A DNA stretch of 64,000 bases from Oceanobacillus damuensis. GTDB lineage: Bacteria; Bacillota; Bacilli; Bacillales; Amphibacillaceae. The translations under genes and the position numbers were made by a program. Of the stretch, positions 49,682 through 58,431 are shown piece after piece. The first letter of the stretch is position 1, and each line of letters begins with the position of its first letter. Below the pieces are notes generated by a model. It was not told where the DNA came from. It saw nothing but the letters and a program-made list of their open reading frames with translations, and searched no databases. The stretch covers positions 62,001 through 126,000 of the forward strand of contig NZ_LQNF01000009.1 of assembly GCF_001618145.1 (NCBI RefSeq). Direction: 5' to 3'.

Positions 49682-52095
49682 ACATCTTCACTCCCTTTTA
49701 ATCGGAGTTTAATCATGGTTACAACAGCAAGTGCTGCAATACCCAATACCAGTATTTCAAGCATCGTATCAAGTCCACGGAAATCAACCAGAATTACATT
49801 GACAATGTTGTATCCGCCAGCCAGTTCTTTGGCATTCTCTATGAAATACTCGGATATGGAAGGGAATCCAGCGCCACTTCCCATAGCAAAAGCACTTATC
49901 GAAACCATCGTCATGATCGCTCCGAATCCTACAGAGATGATAAGCTTCAATACGCTTAACCGTTTATTCACGGGCTCTTTTTTCAGTTTAGGCAGATGGT
50001 AGAACACAAGCATAAACAGTACTACAGTAACCGTCTCTACCAGCAGCTGTGTTAAAGCTAAGTCAGGTGCCCTGAATACGACAAACATAAGCGCTACTAC
50101 GAAACCTGCAACACCAGTTACGATAATGACACCGATGCGGTTATTGATAAATGGTACAGAAACGACAGAACCGATAAATATGATAGAGATCACCCACATA
50201 TATGGATCGATAGGTGATAAATTTGATGTATCAACCGAAAACACATCATAACGGTACATGGTGTATCCCAGGACAAGGATAATGAAACTGCACATATACA
50301 TAAAGTAATCTCGAAGACGGCCAGTCATCTGTATTCTGGTTATTCCTTGAGCTCCTTTAACCAGACCATCATACCCGCCATCATAAACTTGGTTGAATAT
50401 ATCACGTTCCCCTTGATAAAAAGCTGATTTGGACCACTTTTTCATTGTAAGGAAAATTAATGTTCCGAGGATGACCACAGCAATAGTCATGAATAATTCG
50501 GGAACAAATCCATGCCAGTGGTGGATATACACGTCAAAAACCTCACCAGGAGCCAAAATCCCAGGCAAAATTGCTGCCATTGCCGGCTCTATCAAAGAAT
50601 AGGCAAGGATATTCGGGAAAAGGCCAAACACGACAACCAGCAGTCCAAGAATAATGGGGCTGACCAACATACCAAAAGGTGCTTCATGAACATGATCCAC
50701 GTCAAGCTCTTCAGGTTTGAATTTACCTGTGAATGTCTTAAAGAACATGATTAAACAGTATGCAAAAGTAAATACGCTAGCAATCCAAGCTAAGACCGGT
50801 AAAATAATTCCGAAGCTTTCCAGACTGAAAATACCAAACTCTGTAGCATTCAACATAGAGGTAAAGAACAGTTCTTTACTTAAGAAACCATTGAATGGCG
50901 GTAATCCAGCCATTGAGGCCAGTCCGACAAGTGAAATCGTAGCAGTGACGGGCATGATCGTCATGAGGCCACCAAGCTTACGAATATCACGAGTGCCTGT
51001 TTCATGATCAATAATTCCAGCGGTCATAAATAAGCTGCCTTTAAATGTAGCGTGATTTATAAGATGGAATACAGCAGCAAGTATCGCAACAGTATATAGC
51101 GCATTGTCCCCATCATTGAAATAATATGCAGCTGAACCTACACCAAGCAGACTCATAATTAACCCGAGCTGACTGATCGTTGAGAACGCCAGAATACTTT
51201 TTAGATCTTTTTGCCTTATTGCCGATACGGAACCCCACATTAAAGTCGTTAAACCGGCAAGCGTAATAATCCAGAACCACTCTGCACTCCCTCCAAAGAC
51301 AGCAGTCAGGCGTGCAACTAAATAAATACCAGCTTTAACCATTGTTGCAGAGTGCAAATATGCACTTACCGGTGTAGGTGCCTCCATTGCATCTGGCAAC
51401 CAGATGTGGAATGGAAATTGGGCTGATTTCGTAAAAGCACCAAGCAATACTAAGATCATCGCTGGCAGGAAAAGCTCACTGCCGGTCACCAATTCGACAT
51501 TCGCGATAATCTCTCTAATACTGAACGTACCAGTCATAACATAAAGCAGTGAAAAACCACCAAGCATGGATAGGCCGCCAAAAACAGTTATAAACATTGA
51601 TTTTTGAGCGCCATATGTGGATTTTTCACGGTGGAACCAGTAGCTGATCAATAGAGAAGATGCAATACTTGTCACTTCCCAAAACACATAAATAACAATG
51701 ATATTGTCAGATAAAACAACTCCGAGCATTGCCCCCATAAACATCAAAAGATATACGTAGAAATTATTCAATTTTTCTTTTACTTTAGATAAGTAATAAA
51801 TAGAATACAGTACAACCAGTGTACCTATTCCTGTAATCAGCAGTGCAAATAACAGACTTAGTCCGTCAATATACAGTGCAAAGTTTATTCCAAGGGAAGG
51901 AACCCAAGGAACCGAACGTAGAATTACATCGCCGGAAGAAGTTACAGGTATAAATGACAAAAAGTAGACAAACAACACGAGAGGCAAGATCAGAACAAAC
52001 CAGCCCGTGTGAATTTTCTTAAGGTATTTATAGAAAAATGGAATAAAGATGGCTAACAAAAAGGGGGAGATTGTAGCCCAATGTAGTAGTGTCAT
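49678..52095 (-). CDS. mrpA: Mrp antiporter subunit A
   Basis: 805 residues, about 20 helices. The N-terminal two thirds are NuoL-like (FWEVTSIASSLLISYWF, TKSAQFPFHIWLPDAMEAPTPVSAYLHSATMVKAG); the C-terminal third has the MrpA-specific and MnhB-like segments (GFVVALMFVVFRAPDLALTQLLVETVTVV, NIVNVILVDFRGLDTMLEI). ATG at 52095 with AAAGGAGG 8 bases upstream. First gene of mrpABCDEFG, the Na+/H+ antiporter central to alkali and salt tolerance in Bacillaceae. Confidence 0.96.
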   Translation of the reverse strand: MTLLHWATISPFLLAIFIPFFYKYLKKIHTGWFVLILPLVLFVYFLSFIPVTSSGDVILRSVPWVPSLGINFALYIDGLSLLFALLITGIGTLVVLYSIYYLSKVKEKLNNFYVYLLMFMGAMLGVVLSDNIIVIYVFWEVTSIASSLLISYWFHREKSTYGAQKSMFITVFGGLSMLGGFSLLYVMTGTFSIREIIANVELVTGSELFLPAMILVLLGAFTKSAQFPFHIWLPDAMEAPTPVSAYLHSATMVKAGIYLVARLTAVFGGSAEWFWIITLAGLTTLMWGSVSAIRQKDLKSILAFSTISQLGLIMSLLGVGSAAYYFNDGDNALYTVAILAAVFHLINHATFKGSLFMTAGIIDHETGTRDIRKLGGLMTIMPVTATISLVGLASMAGLPPFNGFLSKELFFTSMLNATEFGIFSLESFGIILPVLAWIASVFTFAYCLIMFFKTFTGKFKPEELDVDHVHEAPFGMLVSPIILGLLVVVFGLFPNILAYSLIEPAMAAILPGILAPGEVFDVYIHHWHGFVPELFMTIAVVILGTLIFLTMKKWSKSAFYQGERDIFNQVYDGGYDGLVKGAQGITRIQMTGRLRDYFMYMCSFIILVLGYTMYRYDVFSVDTSNLSPIDPYMWVISIIFIGSVVSVPFINNRIGVIIVTGVAGFVVALMFVVFRAPDLALTQLLVETVTVVLFMLVFYHLPKLKKEPVNKRLSVLKLIISVGFGAIMTMVSISAFAMGSGAGFPSISEYFIENAKELAGGYNIVNVILVDFRGLDTMLEILVLGIAALAVVTMIKLRLKGSEDV

Positions 52096-52311
52096 TTGAA
52101 ATTCCTCCTTTTTAAACAATTAATCACGACTAATGTAGTATGGATTTTGGCTCGAAATCTATGCGGTTTCTGAACTATTTAACAGTATAACCTATATTTT
52201 AAGCACATGCATGCATAACATCACCAACGGTAAGACCTAATCTTTTACTTTATAAATAAGAAGAAACAGGGATATTTCATCAAAAAAAATTATAAATTCA
52301 TCAGAATGCAA

Positions 52312-52390
52312 CTGCAGATAGGAAAGTTTGCTTTTCCTATCTGCAGAAAAAAACCGGCTTCCAATAGTGCAGAACTGGAAACCGGCTTTT
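52312..52390 (-). terminator. Two stacked hairpins after sda
   Basis: On the minus strand the sda transcript meets AGCCGGTTTCCA / TGGAAGCCGGTT, fully paired only if G-U pairs are allowed, then seven Ts: a directional terminator. Right behind it is a second, perfect 14-bp hairpin CTGCAGATAGGAAA / TTTCCTATCTGCAG (52312-52346). They separate sda from mrpA. No gene seen in 52096-52311. Confidence 0.8.
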
Positions 52391-52411
52391 GTTTTTTGTT
52401 TTATATAAAGT

Positions 52412-52552
52412 TTAGCCAGAGAATTTAATTTTATGAGCTAATGATCTTTTATGAATCTCTTCTTCAAATAAAGAGAGGAAATCAGGGCTTAATTTTAATT
52501 CACATGCTGTATAGTAGGATTCCAGCAATAATTCATCTGATAAGTTTTCCAT
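52412..52552 (-). CDS. sda: Sporulation checkpoint kinase inhibitor Sda
   Basis: 46 residues, the length of B. subtilis Sda: begins MENLSDELLLESYYTA, continues ELKLSPDFLSLFEEEI and KRSLAH. A helical hairpin that blocks autophosphorylation of KinA/KinB and so stops sporulation when replication is perturbed. The second of two adjacent ATGs is chosen (AGGAGGG 7 bases upstream). Location beside yqeG is conserved. DnaA boxes lie directly upstream. Confidence 0.93.
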   Translation of the reverse strand: MENLSDELLLESYYTACELKLSPDFLSLFEEEIHKRSLAHKIKFSG

Positions 52553-52594
52553 CATACAGCCCTCCTAATTATATTATGTCTTGAAGTTATTAAT

Positions 52595-52623
52595 AATTTA
52601 ACATGTTTCATAAAGCAGGACAA
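52595..52623 (-). promoter_or_regulatory. Candidate SigmaA promoter of sda
   Basis: Minus strand TTGTCC (52618-52623), 17 bases, TAAATT (52595-52600). The DnaA-box palindrome ends 4 bases upstream of the -35. Confidence 0.55.
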
Positions 52624-52627
52624 GGCG

Positions 52628-52659
52628 CAAGTTATCTACATATGCTTGTAGATAACTTG
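52628..52659. promoter_or_regulatory. DnaA-box palindrome upstream of sda
   Basis: Perfect 13-bp arms CAAGTTATCTACA and TGTAGATAACTTG with 6 bases between, each holding TTATCTACA, one base from the DnaA box TTATCCACA. Confidence 0.8.
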
Positions 52660-52722
52660 TGTATAAAGCTGTTATCAAAACTGTTAACTGCTCACCTTAA
52701 ACCTTTTTTAATGTTAGCAAAG

Positions 52723-52731
52723 TTATCCACA
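52723..52731 (+). promoter_or_regulatory. Consensus DnaA box
   Basis: TTATCCACA, exact match, about 65 bases from the palindrome. A weaker TTATCAAAA lies at 52672-52680. Together they form a DnaA-binding cluster between sda and yqeG. Confidence 0.8.
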
Positions 52732-52936
52732 GTGAAAAGAATGCAGGAATTTGTCGAACGATTCTTTCTGATATTGACAATAAATCAGTTATTTCTTTTA
52801 TTTTTTACTCATATAGATATAATTTAGTTGTATATATGGTTAATCAGCCGTTTTCACTGTAAAACTATAGTAAGATTAGGTTATAATGAGATATTGTATT
52901 TAGGTGATACCAATTGAACGCATTGAGGTGTATGAC

Positions 52937-53452
52937 ATGTTAACGTATTTTTTGCCAAATCAGCATGTAAAAAGTGTTTTCGACATTCAACCGGAAACAT
53001 TGAAAAAACAGGGAATTAAAGGAATTATTACTGATTTGGATAATACACTGGTGGCCTGGGATGTAAAAGATGCCACACCGGAGGTTATCCAGTGGTTTAA
53101 ATCAATGAAAGATCATGATATAAAAGTTACGATCATTTCAAACAATAATCAGGAACGGGTGCAGGTTTTTTCCGAACCATTAGGAACCCCTTTTGTATTT
53201 AGTGCAAGAAAACCTTTAAGTAAGGCATTTAAAACTGTAGCAAAGGAAATGGAATTAAAGAAGGAAGAGGTTGTCGTCATTGGAGATCAGCTGTTAACAG
53301 ATGTGCTTGGCGGAAATCTTGCCGGCTTTTTTACGATTCTTGTTGTTCCAATCGTACAAACCGATGGGAAGATAACTCGTTTTAACAGGAAAATCGAACG
53401 AAGAATCCTGAACTATATGCGGCGCAAAGGGAAAATAAGTTGGGAGGAATAG
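52937..53452 (+). CDS. yqeG: YqeG-family HAD IIIA phosphatase
   Basis: 171 residues. HAD motif I IITDLDNTLVAWD, motif II ISNNNQ, Lys in SKAFKTVAKEM and motif III VVIGDQLLTDVLGGN. Physiological substrate unknown; mitochondrial homologues dephosphorylate phosphatidylglycerophosphate. ATG at 52937 with GAGGTG upstream, a TATAAT at 52882-52887 as a likely -10. First gene of the yqeG-yqeH-aroE-yhbY run. Confidence 0.93.
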   Translation: MLTYFLPNQHVKSVFDIQPETLKKQGIKGIITDLDNTLVAWDVKDATPEVIQWFKSMKDHDIKVTIISNNNQERVQVFSEPLGTPFVFSARKPLSKAFKTVAKEMELKKEEVVVIGDQLLTDVLGGNLAGFFTILVVPIVQTDGKITRFNRKIERRILNYMRRKGKISWEE

Positions 53453-53454
53453 AT

Positions 53455-54555
53455 TTGGAACATATTTATTGCCAGGGGTGCGGCGTGCAAATCCAAACAG
53501 ACAATCCGGATGCTGCAGGTTATACACCACCTTCATCATTAGAAAAGGAAAACATATTATGCAAGCGTTGCTTCAGATTAAAACATTATAACGAGATCCA
53601 GGATGTTTCAATCACGGATGATGATTTCCTTCAAATGGTAAGCACAATCAGAGATGCAAACGGCTTGGTTGTTCATGTTATTGATATTTTTGATGTAAAT
53701 GGGAGTCTGATCAAGAGCCTCCCAAGGATAACAGGAGATAATCCTATTTTACTTGTTGGAAACAAACTCGATCTATTGCCCAAGTCTGCCAATCGCAACA
53801 AATTGGAACAATGGCTGCGATCTGAAGCAAAAGATGCTGGGATTAAAGTAAAAGATGTATTCCTGATTTCCTCTTCGAAAGGAACAGGCATAGAAGAACT
53901 AACTGTTCAAATCGAAAAGCACAGAGAAAATAAAGATGTATATATTGTTGGTACAACCAATGTAGGAAAATCAACATTCATTAATCGTCTGATCAAGCAA
54001 ACGACAGGGTTAAAAGATGTTATTACCACTTCCTATTTTCCCGGGACCACTCTAGGGTTTATTGAGATTCCTTTGGATGACCAATCCTCTTTAATTGATA
54101 CACCAGGTATTGTCAATAAACAGCAGATCGCCCATTATATATCCGAAGAAGATCTGAAAGTAATCACTCCCAAAAAAGAAATTAAAGCCAGAGTGTATCA
54201 ACTCAATAGTGAGCAGACACTGTTTTTCGGTGGACTGGCCAGAATCGACTTCATCAAGGGGGACAGGCAGTCATTTGTCTGCTATTTCTCCAATGAACTG
54301 CCGATTCATCGGACAAAGCTGGAGAAGGCTGATGAGTTGTATGAAAATCATATCGGTGAGCTGCTTTCACCCCCTAATGCAAAAACAATGGAACAATTGC
54401 CTAAGCTCACTCCGAGCACGTTTAAATTGAACAGTGAAAAGATGGATATCGTATTCCCTGGTTTAGGGTGGGTAAGTATTTCAGGGGAAAATACTACAAT
54501 TACAGCACATAGTCCAAAAGAAGTTTCGGTCTCCGTGCGTAAATCACTTTTATAA
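53455..54555 (+). CDS. yqeH: Ribosome biogenesis GTPase YqeH
   Basis: 366 residues, TTG start with GGGAGG 7 bases upstream. N-terminal zinc finger (YCQGCG ... LCKRCFRLKHYNE), then a circularly permuted GTPase: NKLD (G4) first, followed by TTNVGKST (G1, about 166) and DTPGIV (G3, about 216), and a C-terminal RNA-binding domain. Needed for 30S assembly in B. subtilis. Confidence 0.96.
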   Translation: MEHIYCQGCGVQIQTDNPDAAGYTPPSSLEKENILCKRCFRLKHYNEIQDVSITDDDFLQMVSTIRDANGLVVHVIDIFDVNGSLIKSLPRITGDNPILLVGNKLDLLPKSANRNKLEQWLRSEAKDAGIKVKDVFLISSSKGTGIEELTVQIEKHRENKDVYIVGTTNVGKSTFINRLIKQTTGLKDVITTSYFPGTTLGFIEIPLDDQSSLIDTPGIVNKQQIAHYISEEDLKVITPKKEIKARVYQLNSEQTLFFGGLARIDFIKGDRQSFVCYFSNELPIHRTKLEKADELYENHIGELLSPPNAKTMEQLPKLTPSTFKLNSEKMDIVFPGLGWVSISGENTTITAHSPKEVSVSVRKSLL

Positions 54556-54566
54556 GGAGGGTTCAA

Positions 54567-55412
54567 ATGGGATATCATTTCAAGCTTATTGGCTATCCAA
54601 TACAACATTCCCTATCTCCTTGGATTCATGGTCAATTTCTTGAGAAATCTAATTTACAGGGAACGTATACGAGAATGGAAATTAAGCAGACCGATTCTTT
54701 TGAAGAAAGAATTATGCAAATGAAAAATGAGCGCGTTGATGGGTTTAATATCACAGTACCTTATAAACAGGCTATCATCCCTTATTTGGATATGCTGGAT
54801 GAAACCGCCGAGAAAATGGGGGCTGTCAATACGGTTGCATATAAAGATGGAAAATGGATCGGTCATAATACGGACGGGATTGGATATGTCCGTTCCTTGG
54901 AAAGTAAATTTCCAAAACTTCTAAACAACAAAGAAATCAAGGTTTTGATAATTGGCGCTGGAGGTGCCGCAAGAGGGATCTTCGTTGCGCTCGATGCACT
55001 AGGTATTACTGCTATAGATATTGCAAACCGAACAGAGGAAAGTGCTTCTTCTATTGCCCGCAACGCTTCTTCATCCAAGGGCACAAATATACTTACTTTA
55101 GAAGAAGCAGAAAGAACATTAGGTGACTATGACCTTATCATACAGACTACTTCGGTCGGTATGAAACCGAATGAAAATAATGCAATCATATCCATAGACA
55201 AAATCAAGAGGAGCACAATTGTCAGTGATATTGTATATCAGCCTCTGCAAACCGAATTTCTGCGTAAATCAGCCGAGCGCGGGGCAAAAACGCATCATGG
55301 TCACACGATGTTACTGTATCAAGCACAATATGCTTTTGAGATTTGGACAAACAAAAGAGTGAATATTGGTGATATGGAAATAAAATTAAAAGCTTTACTG
55401 GAAGGAAGATAA
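54567..55412 (+). CDS. aroE: Shikimate dehydrogenase
   Basis: 281 residues. N-terminal substrate domain (IGYPIQHSLSPWIHG, NITVPYKQAI with the catalytic Lys, GAVNTV), NADP domain GAGGAARGIF (about 130) and QTTSVGM, and the C-terminal GHTMLLYQAQYAFEIWT. Reduces 3-dehydroshikimate in aromatic biosynthesis. RBS AAGGAGGG. Linked to yqeH and yhbY as in B. subtilis. Confidence 0.96.
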   Translation: MGYHFKLIGYPIQHSLSPWIHGQFLEKSNLQGTYTRMEIKQTDSFEERIMQMKNERVDGFNITVPYKQAIIPYLDMLDETAEKMGAVNTVAYKDGKWIGHNTDGIGYVRSLESKFPKLLNNKEIKVLIIGAGGAARGIFVALDALGITAIDIANRTEESASSIARNASSSKGTNILTLEEAERTLGDYDLIIQTTSVGMKPNENNAIISIDKIKRSTIVSDIVYQPLQTEFLRKSAERGAKTHHGHTMLLYQAQYAFEIWTNKRVNIGDMEIKLKALLEGR

Positions 55413-55413
55413 T

Positions 55414-55704
55414 ATGTTGACAGGCAAACAAAAAAGATTTTTAAGATCTGAGGCCCATCATTTAAAACCGATTTTCCAGGTTGGAAAAACCGGTGTAAAT
55501 GAGAATATGATTGAACAGATTTCGGATGCTCTGGAAAAAAGAGAGCTGCTGAAAGTAAGTGTTCTGCAAAACTGTGTGGAAGATAAGGACGATGTAGCGG
55601 AACAGCTGTCGAATGGGACCAATTCTGAAATCGTGCAAATAATTGGAAATAATATCGTGTTATATAAAGAATCAAAAGAGAACAAGCAACTGCAATTGCC
55701 TTAA
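55414..55704 (+). CDS. yhbY: YhbY-family ribosome assembly RNA-binding protein
   Basis: 96-residue CRM domain: LTGKQKRFLRSEAHHLKPIFQVGKTGVNENMI with the GxxG-type loop, VLQNCVEDKDDVAEQL and IIGNNIVLYK. Binds pre-50S particles. The ATG is immediately after the aroE stop, with GGAAGGAAG upstream. In B. subtilis (yqeI) it is directly followed by nadD; here 480 bases of repeat lie between. Confidence 0.94.
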   Translation: MLTGKQKRFLRSEAHHLKPIFQVGKTGVNENMIEQISDALEKRELLKVSVLQNCVEDKDDVAEQLSNGTNSEIVQIIGNNIVLYKESKENKQLQLP

Positions 55705-55713
55705 TAATCAACA

Positions 55714-56010
55714 AAAGCGCAAGCGCCCGTTAAGGGACCTACGGACTGCGCCCCGTACTATGGGGTGGTTCGACTTGTCGAACATTCCTACGTAGGAGAT
55801 AAAGGAAACATGCCCCTTGCACTTTAGGGGTATGCCGACGTTGGCGTAGTCCGTTTTTAGTCGGCCTTCCTTAAGCAACAGAGTCGATGTTGATTTTCAC
55901 CACAAGGGTATAAGTGCGACTAAGCCTCTGGCAAAGCCAGTCGGCAAGTCTTCTTTATCGTACGGAGGCGAAGGAAGTCTCGCTAGTCCCTGGGCGCTGG
56001 AGCTGGACGT
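55714..56010. repeat. Structured GC-rich intergenic element between yhbY and nadD
   Basis: Noncoding, visibly GC-richer than its surroundings. Outer arms AGCGCCC (55722-55728) and GGGCGCT (55992-55998). Inside, ACGGACTGCGCC (55741-55752) pairs with GGCGTAGTCCGT (55843-55854), followed by TTTTT, enclosing hairpins CCCC/GGGG, TTCGAC-TT-GTCGAA (55769-55782), CCTACGTAGG and CCCCT/AGGGG (55813-55830). The second half has CTGGC-AAA-GCCAG (55928-55940). It resembles the intergenic repeats beginning AAGCGCAAGCGCC known in Bacillaceae genomes; copy number elsewhere cannot be seen here. Confidence 0.65.
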
Positions 56011-56139
56011 GGCTGTTTATGTGTAAGAATTAATTGCTGCCAAAATTTATACTTTCTTATTTTGGAACAAAAGCGAAGGTGGACCCGGCTGTTTATGTGT
56101 AAGAGTTAATTGCTGCCAAAATAGATACTTTCTTTTTTG
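56011..56139 (+). repeat. 52-base direct repeat, two copies
   Basis: Unit GGCTGTTTATGTGTAAGA... ending in TACTTTCTT starts at 56011 and again at 56087 with only a few differences. The copies are separated by a piece resembling the end of the preceding element (GCGAAGGTGGACCC versus GCGCTGGAGCTGGACG). Confidence 0.8.
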
Positions 56140-56185
56140 AAAAAATGAGCCAAATATCATTGATGTATGTTAAGAGGGGTTTAAG

Positions 56186-56752
56186 ATGGAGCGGATAGGA
56201 ATATTGGGTGGTACATTTGACCCGCCACATTTAGGGCATCTATTGATTGCGGAAGAGGTTAGGCTTGCAATGGAATTGAAAGAAGTATGGTTCATCCCGA
56301 CCTATACTCCACCGCATAAAGATGCAGCAAAAACAAATGCAGACGAACGTATCACAATGCTTCGTCTAGCTACTGACAGTAATCCTTTTTTTAAAGTGAA
56401 TACAATTGAAATAGAACGCTCAGGTAAATCATATACTTTGGATACAATAAAACTTTTAAAAAAGCAGTATCCAGAAAAAGAATTCTATTTTATAATTGGG
56501 GCAGATATGGTTGAATATTTACCAAACTGGTACAAGGTGGAGGAACTATTTGCACTTGTCAACTTCGTCGGGGTTAAGCGTTCCGGTTATAAACTCAATA
56601 CGGAATACCCTGTAACTGAAGTCGATATTCCAATGATCGATATATCATCCTCCATGCTGCGCAAATGGCTTAGGGATAAAAGGTCAGTCAATTATATCGT
56701 ACCGGATTCTGTTAATACCTATATCAAGGAGAATCATTTATATGAAAATTGA
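56186..56752 (+). CDS. nadD: Nicotinate-nucleotide adenylyltransferase
   Basis: 188 residues. Nucleotidyltransferase start GILGGTFDPPHLGHLLIAEE, PTYTPPHK, FIIGADMVEYLPNWYKVEEL and the late motif DISSSMLRKWLRDKRSVNYIVPDSV (ISSSxxR). Forms deamido-NAD. RBS AGAGGGG. Overlaps yqeK by 11 bases, starting the nadD-yqeK-rsfS-yqeM operon. Confidence 0.97.
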   Translation: MERIGILGGTFDPPHLGHLLIAEEVRLAMELKEVWFIPTYTPPHKDAAKTNADERITMLRLATDSNPFFKVNTIEIERSGKSYTLDTIKLLKKQYPEKEFYFIIGADMVEYLPNWYKVEELFALVNFVGVKRSGYKLNTEYPVTEVDIPMIDISSSMLRKWLRDKRSVNYIVPDSVNTYIKENHLYEN

Positions 56753-57314
56753 TATGGCAATAGAAAAAGTCAGGCCGCATTTGACAGAATCAAGGTTTCA
56801 GCATTCATTAAGAGTTGCCGAAACAGCTGTGAAATTAGCGGGTTTGTATAATGTTTCGCCAGCAAAAGCCGAAATTGCTGCAGTATTTCATGACTACGCA
56901 AAATATCGCCCACTGGAAGAAATGAAGCATTGGATTGTGAAATCCACGCTTCCAAAAGATCTTCTGTTGTATCACCATGAACTATGGCATGGACCGGTAG
57001 GAGCATTGCTTATCCAGGCTGAGCATGGGATCGCTGACAGGGAGATACAGGAAGCCATTCAATATCATACAACGGGAAGGGCCAATATGAGTATGTTAGA
57101 CAAAATCATTTATCTGTCTGATTATATTGAGCCGGGAAGGAATTTCCCCGGTGTGGATGAAGTTAGAGAAATGGCTGGGAAAGACTTGACGAAGGCATGC
57201 TGGATGGCATCAAGAAATACCATCGATCATCTAATGAGGAAACAGGGAACTATATATCCAGATAGTTTTTATGCATATAATGACTTAACGAACAAACTTA
57301 ACGGAGGGACTTAA
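56742..57314 (+). CDS. yqeK: HD-domain Ap4A hydrolase YqeK
   Basis: 190 residues. RFQHSLRVAETAVKLA, AAVFHDYAKYRP, HELWHGPVGALL, YHTTGRANMSMLDKIIYLSDYIEPGR: the HD metal ligands of the YqeK family, which cleaves diadenosine tetraphosphate symmetrically to ADP. ATG inside the nadD end with AAGGAG upstream. Confidence 0.95.
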   Translation: MKIDMAIEKVRPHLTESRFQHSLRVAETAVKLAGLYNVSPAKAEIAAVFHDYAKYRPLEEMKHWIVKSTLPKDLLLYHHELWHGPVGALLIQAEHGIADREIQEAIQYHTTGRANMSMLDKIIYLSDYIEPGRNFPGVDEVREMAGKDLTKACWMASRNTIDHLMRKQGTIYPDSFYAYNDLTNKLNGGT

Positions 57315-57318
57315 TTAT

Positions 57319-57675
57319 ATGGAAAATAAAGAAATTGTGGAATTAATTGCGGAAGCTTGTGATGATAAACGAGCTGAAGACATAATTGCTCTAGACATGA
57401 ATCAGGTGTCATTAGTTGCAGATTATTTTTTGATATGCCATGGCAGCACAGAGAGGCAAGTTCAGGCGATTGCAAGAGGCATTAAGGATGCCATGGAAGA
57501 AAATGAGGTCAATGTAAAGCGAGTGGAAGGATTTGAGCAGGCACGCTGGATTCTTGTCGACATTGGTGATATTGTATGTCATATTTTCCATAAGGATGAA
57601 CGCCAATACTATAATCTGGAGCGATTGTGGGGAGATGCCGCACGTCTTCCTTTGCAATTAGGACAGGAAGGCTAA
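57319..57675 (+). CDS. rsfS: Ribosomal silencing factor RsfS
   Basis: 118 residues: DIIALDMNQVSLVADYFLICHGSTERQVQAIA, VEGFEQARWILVDIGDIVCHIFHKDERQYYNLERLW. Binds L14 and blocks subunit joining in poor growth. Four bases after yqeK (RBS GGAGGG) and 3 bases before yqeM. Confidence 0.97.
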   Translation: MENKEIVELIAEACDDKRAEDIIALDMNQVSLVADYFLICHGSTERQVQAIARGIKDAMEENEVNVKRVEGFEQARWILVDIGDIVCHIFHKDERQYYNLERLWGDAARLPLQLGQEG

Positions 57676-57678
57676 TCG

Positions 57679-58431
57679 ATGGCATACCAGGAAATGGCAT
57701 ACCTGTACGATAAATTAATGCTGAATGCACCATATAATGAATGGATTTCGTTTACGCAAGGTATAATGAAACGTACCGGTAAGAACATTGCGAAAATAGC
57801 AGACCTTGGTTGCGGCACAGGAGAAATTACAACAAGATTGGCTGAGCAGGGCTATCAAATGACCGGTGTAGATTATTCGGCCGATATGCTGACGTACGCA
57901 GAGCATAAGGCAAGTGAAAAAAATCTGACTATCCAATGGATCCAGCAGGATTTAATTTCACTGAATGGCCTAAGCCAATATGATATGGCAATTAGCTATT
58001 GTGATGTAATCAATTATATTACAGACAAAGACGATTTGAGAAAAACGTTTCACAACATTGCAAACTCTTTAAAGGACGGCGGTCTTTTTATATTTGATGT
58101 ACACTCCCTTTCTCACGTGGAAATGAACTATATTAACCATACTTTCGCAGATGTTACAGACGATGCTTCCTATATCTGGTTTTGTTCAGAAGGGGAAGAA
58201 CGTGGTGAAATGTTTCATGATTTGACATTTTTCTCGCGAGAGGGAGAACATTATGTGAGATTTGATGAATGCCACCACCAACAAACATATCCGGTTGAAT
58301 TTTATAAAAAACTATTGAAGGATGCAGGGTTTGAAAACTTGAAATTGTATGCTGATTTCTCCTTAAAAGAGAATAATGTGGATGAAAAATCGGAAAGAAT
58401 TTTCTTTTTGGCTGAAAAAAGGTCGGGATAA
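57679..58431 (+). CDS. yqeM: SAM-dependent methyltransferase YqeM
   Basis: 250 residues. YDKLMLNAPYNEWISF at the N-terminus; SAM motif I IADLGCGTGEITTRLAEQG, motif II GVDYSADML, AISYCDVINYI, and DGGLFIFDVHS. Substrate unknown. Last gene of nadD-yqeK-rsfS-yqeM; a terminator with stem AAGGTCGG / CCGATCTT and a T-run follows at 58417-58452. comER, next in B. subtilis, is absent. Confidence 0.92.
   Translation: MAYQEMAYLYDKLMLNAPYNEWISFTQGIMKRTGKNIAKIADLGCGTGEITTRLAEQGYQMTGVDYSADMLTYAEHKASEKNLTIQWIQQDLISLNGLSQYDMAISYCDVINYITDKDDLRKTFHNIANSLKDGGLFIFDVHSLSHVEMNYINHTFADVTDDASYIWFCSEGEERGEMFHDLTFFSREGEHYVRFDECHHQQTYPVEFYKKLLKDAGFENLKLYADFSLKENNVDEKSERIFFLAEKRSG

Noticed and set aside
52437..52740. 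Chromosomal replication origin
   Set aside because: DnaA boxes are few and the neighbours (sda, yqeG) are not dnaA/dnaN/gyrB; a regulatory DnaA cluster is the better explanation.
52603..52827. 74-codon plus-strand ORF between sda and yqeG
   Set aside because: Covers the DnaA boxes and the sda promoter region, has no SD and reads as hydrophobic noise.
55714..56139. CRISPR array
   Set aside because: Only two direct copies of a 52-base unit exist, without regularly spaced short repeats or cas genes.
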